From the NCBI GenBank assembly GCA_947302185.1, contig CAMYVI010000001.1, positions 1 to 44,776 on the forward strand: a stretch of DNA of 44,776 nt, in the 5' to 3' direction. The notes beneath the pieces were generated by a model that was given only the letters and a program-made list of their open reading frames with translations, ran no database searches and was not told where the DNA came from. Positions within the stretch are counted from its first letter, which is position 1, and each line of letters begins with the position of its first letter. Made by a program: the position numbers and the translations under genes. Origin of the DNA: an uncultured Lachnospiraceae bacterium (GTDB taxonomy: Bacteria; Bacillota_A; Clostridia; Lachnospirales; Lachnospiraceae). Positions 13,401 to 18,807 of the stretch are shown here, one piece after another.

Positions 13401-15670
13401 TCAGTATAGTTGCACAGGCAAACTCTGCTTCGCACGGACCTCTTGACCAGCCGCTCTTTAACGGCGACGTACCGTTCAACATCATAGTATCCGATCCGAA
13501 TCAACCTTCGGACAGCGGAGGAACAAACGGCAGAAGTTCGGGACTGGATCAGGTGTATTACACGATAACAGTAGACGATGTTGTGATTCTTACAGAGTCG
13601 CTGAGAGAAGACGGCAGAATGGATCCGGACCAGAAAGAGTGGGATGGCAATTATGACGATCCGTCACTGTTTTACGCCATCAACACGGTCAGGACAGCGG
13701 CAAGCTCATTGAACAACAACAACATTGTTCTGACTGTATACGCGACAGATCATTCGGGAAATAAGAGTCAGCGTGAATACTATTTCGGTATCGACATTGT
13801 GAATCCGACGATCAGCGTTACGTATGATAATAATGACGCTCAGAACGATAAGTATTTCAAAGCCGATCGCACTGCTATAATTACGGTGACAGAACGGAAT
13901 TTCGACCCGTCGAAGATCACGATCGTGACGAACGGAGGAAGCCAGTCTGACTGGGAGTACATCAATAATGGCGGCAACGGCGATAATGACATGTGGATCA
14001 AGCGTATAACATATTCTGAGGACGGTGATTTTACATTCGAGATTTCCGGAGCGGATCTTCTGGATAATCCGGCAAATGATATAAGCTATGACGGTGTTGC
14101 GACGAAGGAGTTCACAATAGACAAGACTGCTCCGGTTCTTACCCTGACATTCGATCTTGAAAAAGGATATCGGGACAGCTTGTACTTTAACCAGACGCGC
14201 ACGGCTGTTGTCAAAATAGTAGAGCATAATTTCAACTCATCGGATGCAAAAGTCGAGTACCCCGGAACAATTGCGCGAGGCACAGCGGGCGTTGCGAAAG
14301 CCGGCAGCTGGAGTGACAGCGGGGACGAACACAGTATGCAGATTGTTTTTGATGAGGATGCAGACTATGTTGTAACGGCGGAGTATACGGATCTCGCGGG
14401 CAATTTTGCCGAGAAAGTGATCTCAGATAAGTTCACGATTGATAAAACAGTGCCGGAGATTGACTACAACCATGATACTGTTGAAAACGGGCATGCATAC
14501 AGCGCTGATATCGCACCGCAGATATTCTTCAGTGATACGAACTATAATCCCGACAGCGTAACGTTTGTGTTGAACGGAATTAAATTGAAGGACGGGAAGA
14601 CTCTGGAGCTGGCTCCGATCATAAATAACGAAGACGGTTTCGGAGGTTCACTCAGTTACCTAAATATTGCACCGCTTGCAGATAATGATGATATTTATCA
14701 TGCTGTAGGAACGATCGTTGACCGGGCGGGCAATGAGAAGACCGTAGACTTTACTTTCTCGGTCAATCGTTTCGGATCAACATGGGATTACAATGACGAT
14801 GCGAAGACGGAAAGCCTGACAGGGTGGTATACGAATGAGGAAAATGATGTTTATTTAAGGGAGGTGAATGTCAACACAGTAGCGGAGCAAACGGTAGATA
14901 TGATCCATGACACCGATTACAGAGCTCTTGTAAAAGGCGAAGACTATTCGGTGAAGGATGTAAGTACTGATTCCGGCTGGAAGGCTTATGTATACAAGTT
15001 CCATGCCAAGAATTTCTCCGCCGAAGGAAAATATACTATAGTAGTACACTCTAAGGATTCGTCCGGTAACGAGAACAGTAATGCAAGTATAAAGAGCCGG
15101 GACGGAGCTAAGGAAGTGCCTCTTTCATTCACGGTGGATAAAACGTCGCCGTATGCCGATCTGAGGGATGTGGATAAGAGCATTACGAGGTACAATGCGG
15201 CTTCTATTAAGGCGTATGCGGTCGTAGATGATAATCTCAGCGGCGTCAGCAAGGTAGAGATATATGTCTATCCTGAGAATGCTTCGGCATCTGACGCACA
15301 TGTTACTACTCCGATCATCTCATATTCAAACGAGTGGAAAGATGATGTTTACAATGATGAACTGGATCAGGTGCTCGCGGCAAACGACGGAAAGATACCG
15401 TTTGAAATAAAGGAACACGTAAGTCCGCAGACAGTGCGGATCGCATCCTATGATAACGCCGGAAATGTTTCCGGGCTGCTGCGTTCTGACGGAGAAACCG
15501 AGAAGGGTGAAATAGTCTGGAAGAATGTTCTTGTTACGAGAAACGTCGTATCTCAGGTGTTCTACAACAGGACTGCACTCATCGCTCTTCTTGGGGCAGG
15601 CTTGTTGCTTGCTCTTATCCTGTTCCTGGTCCGAAGGCGGAAAGAAAGGGAGAACGAGCAGAATTTGTAA
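1487..15670 (+). CDS. Giant secreted, membrane-anchored Ig-like repeat surface protein (~4.7k residues)
   Basis: This single open frame of about 14.2 kb encodes a surface protein. Two in-frame ATGs (1481, 1487) exist; GAAGG at 1474-1478 is 8 bases from 1487 but only 2 from 1481, so 1487 is preferred. Residues 1-31 are a signal peptide (basic start, hydrophobic core, cleavage likely after VTAYA). An acidic low-complexity region follows (about residues 35-165), then Ig-like domains. Four long similar modules occupy about residues 876-3575, each with a GSYLRLF...DFAGN segment, a YY.GL...KNWY segment, a V.VIDTIRPV.TYS segment and a GTDLAGN segment. The rest is shorter Ig-like domains, many starting with DKTAP-like linkers. 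The C-terminus has one transmembrane helix (ALIALLGAGLLLALILFLV) and a basic tail; there is no LPXTG sorting motif. Likely an adhesin or envelope-spanning scaffold; the target is unknown. Confidence 0.9.
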   Translation: MKTVIDKFKRMLSVICIITLLTENVLPVTAYAVEQDAIQLDEISEEETAVGDAVLNDDSLEDTEVQTEYPEEEIYQESESPEADIAQGSESPEADIAQGSESSEDEYLTENAGTDEEEFVQSETPDDLYDTYNDEDIIETEPPEQEYLLGVPDEEPLPDNPDGDGESAPEIGDVTASVCELTIDDDGNEIYTEIDRGDTGTSYYLVADYAIDESAGLDVQVNWTVFKSGGSTSGSGSGAKYEWSFPENGVYEILCEVIVTDQYGNTNQASDTTSIVIDSFSYDFRIVNSNDRNTPGQVMYGDTVEFALSRAAEDEAEVSMYVERIEEEGIYKEPLSGDGNVFEYTFSESCMEYVFYAECTYVYGDYTFTQEIVRITPDVYEVKDITLSVFDDLNDKAVRVDEAGVIGRLNTAENRAKYAVIAADIPSLTVSERNAILNGTYANQEDAYDMLQVDENGDVTFPTDKSGIYEYTVCILKCDDENVDYESVLKDITLHVRYEVLIGVDVELSRDGDGNPVKISKVSDGGKEAFFPDGYFFLRGVQSEYGNVSLEISGNFEYAVSDMGNDIPVGRAAGETGCPFILTGDDAIHYYINHYPDFSVEEIKGDILPNGIDDGEECILDLTGSDKTVVADDGNLNTEYTLTNLPGIKLVLGPDVQCSKNPETEAFYLAPGDDNKLIGIEATEGTEEVRLLTYKEGDDGTSVLDEPEFVFQDGENIAGNLYIQKGAKYYGPFSVKYLHDSEAPVLREGGLSVEVTNGSESRSFLDFLREKLGNSSIIDDDIKIEPDGSVVIKKNRVVTISVDMFDDLSGVSGDSGICMTTQKAETWSDLENMTYDTTVSAENGTDGVSLNYYVYLRLRDNAGNTEYRYIYAQLLFDEIAPELDDGSGITFNPQKPQATVNLGITEAHSGLFKTEVYLYDCVENEDGTVADAILCEDGVYGTERKRRVWLSGTMNGYETDSGIVYEEAEDPGESSGHYEEQYVLKDQYGSYLRLFVKVEDCAGNVSYYISDGTDFEKLETEEDTFINTDEERVEQIKKSTGKSFAVLFGKPRLVICREGVSDAIVRTNETDPEKNDYIYNSFCEITVKAENIPVPDMTVSLERTDGGELFSVFESVAYDAENHCFTYKFCKDDIVLPHTGWTIGSDGDYVLKAYVPDIKDEKGNVHKRIAIDMDIMDKESPEDDGVSVKERVLKEEETYTDSFIIDTTSPKVRYDLNTDDAASTFTDAEGKSFYYGLENGNGDPVPAVLSVTVDEKNWYTCDKPEIVIYKDGTDDASVINVKDAAYNGYITVSDWSSENDGEYTATVTINAKNGGRINHDIDGCYRIAVINSRNTYYNYKITKEDASGNPEETGILEFEYEDPDTSSRIDRTSQILIDSVRPVAVYNIDVEGNEIDGDNEYAYYNKNFAESVVIREKNFIVAGADQEDYINVRSSRKGDVTVADEDSSEEVPSSYEVRDDEREFVWNRTASGVYWITVSGTDLAGNKLIYEYDEDNSCLLATDVAKIAEINQKNNGDGKHSFETKHKVLDKEAPVLSFSEAANTGLIFNEDHTKARLTLGVYDKCYDLYAVEAVLFDGINQGGENDAIKYYDSKIVTGSRDEWKTYEVDNHPGYSVIEWDLDDHKGSYLRLFISLTDFAGNTQSYTYDFGQAMPFENLNQPYRYSEAERERIIAAIKDTEPFALYGSPELDVRFTQNKDAISRAGKVQQDGEEKTVIDFIFTDRTGVSVTVKDIPRSEMYLKFAKEGTDDPLLHIVSEGYVTDRHCFEYGDSTADGSGEEPGDDGDENDSGTFRFSAAIPADRSGDGVYSLEAFVPTLPYNEIKVAIKSGADEGHLSDDKDVHAYSDEGEVKLLKEEHTEHDGTSGILYSESFIKDFTVPVAIYSVHDGFSPFYINDGIGTSSYYYGLSDGVSEDSPMAAVIDITIKEKNWYEVDAPQVVVYKDADGDGNPDEEITKKAGEDTNNNYVKIKTWSKAAQGSEYQWDTSVIIRPPKGTTGEEANAADGKYTIFLVNSDGTYYNYIKNDSADKANINKENELHFEYSNDSIQTMDSTVEIVIDTIRPVVTYSVGTGGKEFEDDNEYAYFGEDFTETLQVNEKNYKTAKINEQGDELSPVSFMEVHSFNKSTVADPDPSDPDDTGVTCVEADDVINYSWARLDEGIYRVSVSGTDLAGNRPVYKIGPAGTNIDSDRRIAEDVNKKNQQHNYVPFNTKYKVLDKSAPEILDSDLAASHKVNSGLTFDSIHSSASLDLFVRDKYTGLYSVETVLFDGGGSKYGDSSGEIEFYDVSKRSGSREEWGADLTENPITSEFTWDITDTGSYLRLFVILEDFAGNVRCYKYDADTDTFEDLDQDGFGDLEAPYSYSEETAEDIIAAITDASAFALFGTPELDVRFEQTNNAISRAKKAEDGSSEIDFIYTDRSEVSIMIKDMPVSELALKLTREGSEEEPVISVSSDGYDTANHCFKYKCVGTHAETLPAEEAEGGEEEGSMEKRTYRFSAEIDADATYEFEAYVPELPEEAEIAVSFSSGQNAREKDLESLTNEREIYASVSDGGQQKKIYLVNEEPIRAEDAAASVVGIRYSEIFIKDTTVPVASYSMRVGYEPYRIIDKGYGNAYYYGLLDGANPNIPMTAIFDIYIAEKNWYEADVPQVVVHKDADGDGNPETEMTGQDDNNYVRTTSWAKEQQDEGSVWKSTVIIEPSKTTAGDADGVYTISLRNSDGTYYNYIANEEDDKANINDSNELLYEYDKDSIQKMDSDLEIVIDTIRPVVTYSTGVKGREIDNDNEYAYYNENFTETLSIKERNFEILPEGADYPIGYLEVNSYYKETVVDEDPGLPEDSSVDHRVVEGDTYTYSWPRSDEGVYWIRVQGTDLAGNKVIYQTDQYALDADKTMIDDLNGKNGNGTFEARHKVLDKTLPEIVRSGDNYSGLFLNDVHSAADLDLFVHDKHSGLYSAEAVLFDGGGAKYGNISGNIVFYDKIDKTGTREEWGADLTENPVTSEFKWNITDTGSYLRLFIVLEDFAGNTKFYKYDAYAEKFIEIDKDAFADPSAPYRYSDETRDEIIAAISDAEAFAIYGSPNLDVRFEQTNDAISRAKQVTEDNQEKTVIDFVCTDRSALSVTIEDMPVPELVLNLEKQDEEGANIFLSVSSVQYDTDAHCFRYGAAGTKPVTREAGEDEEKKRYSFGTVVDEDGVYNFTLFVPRLQGSAEIPVSITSGTDADKQDVSSLKKESDVYAVDADGKQVHLLKTEPSDSGVPGVWYSEAFIKDTVVPVANCIIPEDYMPSFPADVQGESVFYYGLKDGVDANAPKAARMEVTITEENWYDYDAPKFIIKRNGEDVTQSGYITVSGWKLGRNGKQKAHTATITIDPKKASGHSADGRYTMLLYNYEDGTYYNYRIGDGKSNINDANEYEYIYEDNGNTLRVNESIEFVIDTIRPKAVYSVSSGDVREYADDAYAYYKNNFVEKLTVYDTNISTRFVTAISGQKPRTDSSTQPVTKTLKPQIDEAGTTYTYSCDRREEGVYWITSRGTDLAMNRIEFTGGTNARNRDKEKAAQASAAGSRTNYVFESLPKVIDKTAPVAEYRITGTKDKCHYDKYDFYNKDIEAIFDLTEVNFRVGNMSFTGTFGNDSLTGPTANVGKKDSYRYRAYVKADSGHEGHHRFTISGTDKAGNAIIVTRGTGATDNDPAKQTGSYTTGIKVMDVTAPVYVVSEMTKPKSSENIEGTTAYYNTDVNMAFTVTDTNLDRDKIRTAVTSAAPDDYSSAEPPWKKMQIGKSTVNFNSSTRYPLSASASNNGVYRFEIQGEDAAGNLLVPSSAERNKKSYQATVRHGNGEFWTYNKVIDTIAPSGHIDIGNYYSADLSLRGGLGVTKSAPYREETSASGNIRVTLDHSPVKIEYPVISSIGSLSQNDNVTGYAYMASRDFRTDGQQVFRLEITLTDRAGNTTNTIRTNSIYLDVEAPVEDENAPAISIVAQANSASHGPLDQPLFNGDVPFNIIVSDPNQPSDSGGTNGRSSGLDQVYYTITVDDVVILTESLREDGRMDPDQKEWDGNYDDPSLFYAINTVRTAASSLNNNNIVLTVYATDHSGNKSQREYYFGIDIVNPTISVTYDNNDAQNDKYFKADRTAIITVTERNFDPSKITIVTNGGSQSDWEYINNGGNGDNDMWIKRITYSEDGDFTFEISGADLLDNPANDISYDGVATKEFTIDKTAPVLTLTFDLEKGYRDSLYFNQTRTAVVKIVEHNFNSSDAKVEYPGTIARGTAGVAKAGSWSDSGDEHSMQIVFDEDADYVVTAEYTDLAGNFAEKVISDKFTIDKTVPEIDYNHDTVENGHAYSADIAPQIFFSDTNYNPDSVTFVLNGIKLKDGKTLELAPIINNEDGFGGSLSYLNIAPLADNDDIYHAVGTIVDRAGNEKTVDFTFSVNRFGSTWDYNDDAKTESLTGWYTNEENDVYLREVNVNTVAEQTVDMIHDTDYRALVKGEDYSVKDVSTDSGWKAYVYKFHAKNFSAEGKYTIVVHSKDSSGNENSNASIKSRDGAKEVPLSFTVDKTSPYADLRDVDKSITRYNAASIKAYAVVDDNLSGVSKVEIYVYPENASASDAHVTTPIISYSNEWKDDVYNDELDQVLAANDGKIPFEIKEHVSPQTVRIASYDNAGNVSGLLRSDGETEKGEIVWKNVLVTRNVVSQVFYNRTALIALLGAGLLLALILFLVRRRKERENEQNL
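1718..1792 (+). repeat. 33-bp tandem repeat in the acidic N-terminal region
   Basis: Two perfect 33-base copies (1718-1750 and 1751-1783) followed by a 9-base partial copy. Each encodes SESPEADIAQG in frame. Identity at DNA level points to recent duplication; copy-number change would keep the reading frame and only lengthen the disordered acidic segment after the signal peptide. Confidence 0.95.
4112..12206 (+). repeat. Four ~2-kb long coding repeats in the giant surface protein
   Basis: Approximate units are 4112-6063, 6064-8128, 8129-10218 and 10219-12206, delimited by the recurring KVLDK.AP linker (a variant, LFDEIAPE, opens unit 1). Markers recur in the same order in each: GSYLRLF...D.AGN, PY.YSE....IIAAI.D, a sentence-like DVRF.Q..DAISRA, the YY.GL...KNWY block, then IDTIRPV. 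Units 3 and 4 are the closest pair (both have EEWGADLTENP.TSEF); unit 1 is the most divergent. The DNA around the IDTIRPV motif is nearly identical in units 2 and 3, mostly differing at third positions. Confidence 0.85.
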
Positions 15671-15679
15671 AAATGTACC

Positions 15680-15698
15680 ATATGCATTTGCATATAAT
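15680..15698 (+). promoter_or_regulatory. Palindrome overlapping a TATAAT box upstream of the sheath gene
   Basis: A perfect inverted repeat (ATATGCA-TT-TGCATAT, 15680-15695) overlaps a consensus -10 hexamer TATAAT at 15693-15698. No good -35 is found at the usual distance (15670-15675 reads AAAATG), so an activator may be needed or the site may be an operator. The surrounding 170 bases are strikingly AT-rich compared with the genes on both sides. Confidence 0.4.
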
Positions 15699-15769
15699 GA
15701 ATATATTAAAAAATGTGGACGTATGCACAAATATATGGTAAATTTTATGATAGATGTACAAAGATGTGC

Positions 15770-15816
15770 TTGTATCTTTATAGAAAATGTATATATTTAC
15801 TGATATAAATCAGTAA
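15770..15816 (+). promoter_or_regulatory. Candidate promoter with a downstream palindrome for the sheath/tube operon
   Basis: TTGTAT (15770-15775), a 16-base spacer and TATATT (15792-15797) make a plausible sigma-A-type promoter. It is followed by a perfect 8-base inverted repeat with a 4-base loop (TTACTGAT-ATAA-ATCAGTAA, 15797-15816), which would sit at the transcription start and may be an operator or a 5' mRNA stem. A Shine-Dalgarno AAAGGAG (15826-15832) follows. Confidence 0.4.
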
Positions 15817-15840
15817 GAATAAATGAAAGGAGTATGCATT

Positions 15841-17565
15841 ATGGCGGAGTATTTGTCACCAGGCGTGTACGTAGAGGAGTTTGAATCCGGTTCCAAACCT
15901 ATGGAGGGAGTCGGAACCAGTACAGCCGGCTTTATCGGCCTTGCGGAAAGGGGCCCGGTGGGCGGTATACCACAGCTTGTAACCAGCGCAGCTGAGTTCA
16001 AGCGTATTTACGGCGGTTATTTATCGGAGAATGCTTTCGGTGAATATCGTTTCCTCGCGTATGCTGTAGATCAGTTTTTCATCAACGGAGGTTCGCGCGC
16101 ATTTATTGTTCGTGTAGCCCCGTCAGACGGTGTCTGTGCCGCCGGTAACAGCAAGGTTCTCGCAATTACAGCGAAAAATCCGGGAGCCTGGGGCGATGAT
16201 ATTCGCATTAATGCGGCACCGGCCAGCAAAGCGAAGACACAGATCCTTGAGGTTCTTGACACGGATGCAGGCAAACGTTACATCGTAAAGAACGGTGATG
16301 GCTTCAATACCGGCGATGTAGTTGCATTTAATGACGGTGAGACAATCACTTATAACAAAATCGTTAAGAGCCAGGGAAATATCCTGACACTCGAGAATGA
16401 TCTGGACGATACATGCGTTGATAAAGAACTTCTTCCTACAAAGGTTCTCTCAACCTGCGAATTCAGCCTGGATGTAAGATATGGCGATGTAGTAGAAGTC
16501 TATGATAACCTCAGCTTCAATATCGAGGCATCGAATTATGTTGATAAGAAGCTGTCCAAATCTGATTTGGTCAACGTTTCCTATATCGGAGAAGAAGGCG
16601 ACACAATCGTTTCTCCGTTTGAGATGATTGCAGGATCAGACAAGGCAGTTGCTACGCTTGTCCTTTCAGGCGGCAAGGACGGCAGCGTTAAGGGCATCAG
16701 CGCTGCTGATTTCATCGGAGAGGATGGCGGAGCAGGCCACAGAACAGGTATCCAGTCATTCCTTGACAATGATTCTGTTGCAATTATGGCAGTACCGGGT
16801 ATTACAGATCCTAACGTACAGCTCACACTGGTTGCACATTGCGAAAACCTTGGCAGCCGTTTCGCAGTTCTGGATATGCCGAGAGAAGCAAGAAAGGTCG
16901 AAGATCTTATCAGCCATCGCGACATCTTTGATACTGCATATGCTGCAATGTATCATCCGTGGCTCAGTGTATTCGATCCGCTTGACAAGAAGAACATTGC
17001 TGTACCGCCGTCAGGTTCCGTACTTGGTATTTATGCAAGAACCGACGCCACAAGAGGTGTTCATAAGGCTCCGGCGAACGAAGTGGTACGCGGCTGCGTA
17101 GGTCTTGACAGCCAGTTCACAACAGGTGAGCAGGATATTCTGAATCCGAAGGGCGTCAACCTGATCCGTGCATTCCCGGGACAGGGAATCCGTGTATGGG
17201 GCGCAAGAACAGCAACCAGCAACTCTTCCTGGAGATATGTCAACGTAAGACGTCTCTTTATCTTTATCGAAGAGTCTATCCGTGCAAATACGAACTGGGC
17301 AGTATTTGAACCCAATGATGAAGTTCTTTGGATCAGAGTTCAGAGAACGATCAGTGTCTTCCTGGATGGCCTCTGGAGAGGCGGCTCCCTGTCCGGTACA
17401 TCACCGGAGGAAGCTTTCTTTGTTAATATCGGCCGTGACACCATGACTCAGGATGATATTGACAACGGAAGACTTGTATGCGTAATCGGTGTCGCTCCTG
17501 TGAAGCCTGCTGAATTCGTAATCTTCAGGATTTCTCAGAAGACAGCTGATTCTGATGCTGGCTGA
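15841..17565 (+). CDS. Contractile sheath protein of the injection system (Afp2-4/phage tail sheath family)
   Basis: The 574-residue product is the sheath that contracts to drive the inner tube. It opens with MAEYLSPGVYVEEFESGSKP, the classic sheath start, followed by STAGFIGLAERGP. The C-terminal third holds the conserved sheath core: NPKGVNLIRAFPGQGIRVWG, then the WRYVNVRRLFIFIEESI stretch, and a final region ending with PAEFVIFRISQKT. An in-frame ATG at 15823 is rejected as start because the AAAGGAG ribosome site at 15826-15832 lies inside it and is ideally placed for 15841. Length and motifs fit a full-length family member. It is the first gene of the CIS structural block, after its own AT-rich promoter region, and is followed by RNA hairpins before the tube gene. 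Only one sheath gene is seen, whereas Afp has three. Confidence 0.97.
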   Translation: MAEYLSPGVYVEEFESGSKPMEGVGTSTAGFIGLAERGPVGGIPQLVTSAAEFKRIYGGYLSENAFGEYRFLAYAVDQFFINGGSRAFIVRVAPSDGVCAAGNSKVLAITAKNPGAWGDDIRINAAPASKAKTQILEVLDTDAGKRYIVKNGDGFNTGDVVAFNDGETITYNKIVKSQGNILTLENDLDDTCVDKELLPTKVLSTCEFSLDVRYGDVVEVYDNLSFNIEASNYVDKKLSKSDLVNVSYIGEEGDTIVSPFEMIAGSDKAVATLVLSGGKDGSVKGISAADFIGEDGGAGHRTGIQSFLDNDSVAIMAVPGITDPNVQLTLVAHCENLGSRFAVLDMPREARKVEDLISHRDIFDTAYAAMYHPWLSVFDPLDKKNIAVPPSGSVLGIYARTDATRGVHKAPANEVVRGCVGLDSQFTTGEQDILNPKGVNLIRAFPGQGIRVWGARTATSNSSWRYVNVRRLFIFIEESIRANTNWAVFEPNDEVLWIRVQRTISVFLDGLWRGGSLSGTSPEEAFFVNIGRDTMTQDDIDNGRLVCVIGVAPVKPAEFVIFRISQKTADSDAG

Positions 17566-17586
17566 TTGATCTGATTGAAACTGTTA

Positions 17587-17625
17587 CCGGTTTCTGAGTT
17601 TCCGTAAGGAGGCTCAGAAAACCGG
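17587..17625 (+). promoter_or_regulatory. Long RNA hairpin after the sheath gene
   Basis: CCGGTTTCTGAG (17587-17598) can pair with CTCAGAAAACCGG (17613-17625), about 12 base pairs with a single bulged A. The 14-base loop contains a Shine-Dalgarno-like TAAGGAGG. No U-tract follows (ATTTGTGTAAG), so it is more likely an mRNA-stabilising or processing element than a terminator; partial termination is possible. Confidence 0.6.
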
Positions 17626-17677
17626 ATTTGTGTAAGAATGCTTAGCACCGGACATCGCGTAAGGCTGAGCAATAAGA

Positions 17678-17705
17678 ACAGTATGACGGATTACTTCGAT
17701 ACTGT
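17678..17705 (+). promoter_or_regulatory. Second hairpin just upstream of the tube ribosome site
   Basis: ACAGTAT (17678-17684) and ATACTGT (17699-17705) are perfect inverted repeats with a 14-base loop, ending 6 bases before the AGGAGG site of the tube gene. It could protect the 5' end of a processed tube mRNA. Confidence 0.4.
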
Positions 17706-17723
17706 GAGCAAAGGAGGAATATT

Positions 17724-18152
17724 ATGGCAGAGTACCCAAAAGCCAAATTTAGGTACAAGGTAGAGATAGATGGGCTTGAAGCAGGTGGCTTCAGCGAAGT
17801 GACAGGCGGAGACATCACAATCGAGCCGATAGAGTACAGGGAAGGCGATATGGCACAGGAGACGCCGATGAAGGTTCCCGGTCTCAAGAAATACGGTAAC
17901 ATTACTTTGAAACAGGGCATGACAGATTCCAAGGTGCTTTATGACTGGCTCGAGCCCGGTCTCACCGGCGAACTGGAGCGCAAGACGGTTACCATCACAT
18001 TGTTGGATGCCGACGAATCACCGGCTGCATCCTGGCAGGCAATTAACGCATGGCCGACAAAGTATACGGTTCCGGATTTCAATGCGACAGCATCCGAGAT
18101 TGCAGTTGAGACATTGGAGATTACCCACGAGGGAATAACCAGAGTTTCCTGA
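17724..18152 (+). CDS. Inner tube protein (T4 gp19-like; Afp1/Afp5 family)
   Basis: This 142-residue protein is the main building block of the inner tube that carries cargo through the sheath. The start MAEYPKAKFRYKVEIDGLEAG and the following GGFSEVTGGDITIEPIEYREG are typical of the phage T4 gp19-like tube family, as are the KYGNITLKQG and the closing VETLEITHEGITRV strands. Length fits the family. The Shine-Dalgarno AGGAGG (17712-17717), 6 bases before the ATG, is one of the strongest in the window, as expected for a protein needed in many copies. It lies 158 bases after the sheath gene and is directly followed by an intrinsic terminator, so sheath and tube form a high-output unit apart from the baseplate genes. 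Confidence 0.95.
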   Translation: MAEYPKAKFRYKVEIDGLEAGGFSEVTGGDITIEPIEYREGDMAQETPMKVPGLKKYGNITLKQGMTDSKVLYDWLEPGLTGELERKTVTITLLDADESPAASWQAINAWPTKYTVPDFNATASEIAVETLEITHEGITRVS

Positions 18153-18166
18153 TTAGTCGAGTTTCG

Positions 18167-18209
18167 AAGCGGGTATTCATCTCAGATGCATACCCGCTTT
18201 ATATTATTT
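18167..18209 (+). terminator. Intrinsic terminator after the tube gene
   Basis: AAGCGGGTAT (18167-18176) pairs with ATACCCGCTT (18190-18199) around a 13-base loop, followed by TATATTATTT. This is a standard rho-independent terminator 14 bases after the tube stop codon. Confidence 0.88.
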
Positions 18210-18424
18210 AACAGCTGCTTCCTGCCTCGCCGATTGCAAGTGGCCCAAAGTCACATCTTCTGTGTAATCGGGTGAATTATTCTATAGTAAACGCATTTAT
18301 GATTTCACTGCATAAGCCTTTTCCACAGCAAGACTACCTGCCCGCGGGAAACAGGCTTTATTGTATGATAAACGTTTACTAAATGCGCTTCCTATAATAA
18401 TTTATATAGAAAGGAATAGAAATA
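18210..18424 (+). promoter_or_regulatory. Structured intergenic region, probable promoter for the baseplate operon
   Basis: This 215-base gap holds no ORF. A consensus TATAAT lies at 18393-18398, though with no clear -35. Upstream, TAGTAAACG (18285-18293) is an inverted repeat of CGTTTACTA (18373-18381), and the adjoining CGCATTTA (18292-18299) is an inverted repeat of TAAATGCG (18380-18387), so two mutually exclusive or pseudoknotted pairings are possible. Between them, AAGCCT (18314-18319) can pair with AGGCTT (18353-18358), followed by TATTGTAT. The arrangement could be a leader or operator region; its function is unknown. Confidence 0.4.
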
Positions 18425-18793
18425 ATGTTCCAAACTGAATTTCCGTTTACGCTACCAAAAGGCTATGTTGACCGGGATGGAAATCTTCACAGGGAGGGAA
18501 CCATGCGGCTTGCTAACGCAGCCGATGAGATACTTCCGTTAAAAGACTCCAGAGTACAGCAGAATCCGGGATATCTCACTATTATTATTCTGGCAAGAGT
18601 GATAACAAGGCTGGGCTCGTTGCCGGCCGTGGATACCAGGATTGTTGAAGGGCTGTTTACCCCCGATCTGGCATATCTGCAAGATCTTTATCAGCGTATC
18701 AATGCGATGGAGATCCCTGTTTATAAGGGAATCTGTCCTCATTGCGGCAAGGAAATTGATATCCCGGTAAATTTTACAGAAGCCGGGGTATAA
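18425..18793 (+). CDS. Tail assembly chaperone-like protein (Mu gp41-like), zero-frame product
   Basis: The 122-residue product resembles the phage tail assembly proteins (Mu gp41-like) found in CIS loci: MFQTEFPFTLPKGYVDRDGN, then HREGTMRLANAADEI, and a helical middle with PGYLTIIILARVITRLG. In phages such proteins keep the tape measure soluble while the tube is built around it; here the same role is inferred. The C-terminus has a CPHC motif (CPHCGKEIDIP) that may bind metal, although only one such pair is present. A ribosome site (AAGGA, 18411-18415) lies 9 bases before the ATG. Its last codons overlap a second reading frame in -1 register and contain a slippery heptamer, so a longer fused product of about 183 residues is predicted too. 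Confidence 0.85.
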   Translation: MFQTEFPFTLPKGYVDRDGNLHREGTMRLANAADEILPLKDSRVQQNPGYLTIIILARVITRLGSLPAVDTRIVEGLFTPDLAYLQDLYQRINAMEIPVYKGICPHCGKEIDIPVNFTEAGV

Positions 18794-18807
18794 ATCTTTA
18801 TCCGGCT
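18769..18807 (+). promoter_or_regulatory. Predicted programmed -1 ribosomal frameshift signal
   Basis: In the chaperone reading frame, bases 18769-18775 read A AAT TTT, a canonical X XXY YYZ slippery heptamer. After a 5-base spacer (ACAGA), AGCCGG (18781-18786) pairs with CCGGCT (18802-18807) around a 15-base loop that contains the zero-frame stop (18791-18793). Slippage by -1 enters the DUF6760-like frame exactly. Confidence 0.8.

Noticed and set aside
15560..15670. Sortase sorting signal at the end of the giant protein
   Set aside because: A membrane helix and basic tail exist, but there is no LPXTG-like motif before them.
15823..15840. Upstream ATG start of the sheath gene
   Set aside because: The AAAGGAG ribosome site lies within this would-be coding stretch and is ideally spaced for the ATG at 15841, where the conserved sheath start begins.
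17587..17625. Intrinsic terminator between sheath and tube
   Set aside because: The stem is strong, but no run of T follows; it was recorded as an RNA hairpin instead.
18790..18792. ATA as a start codon for the DUF6760-like frame
   Set aside because: AUA starts are very rare, and the in-phase slippery site plus stem-loop explains expression better; kept as a minor alternative.
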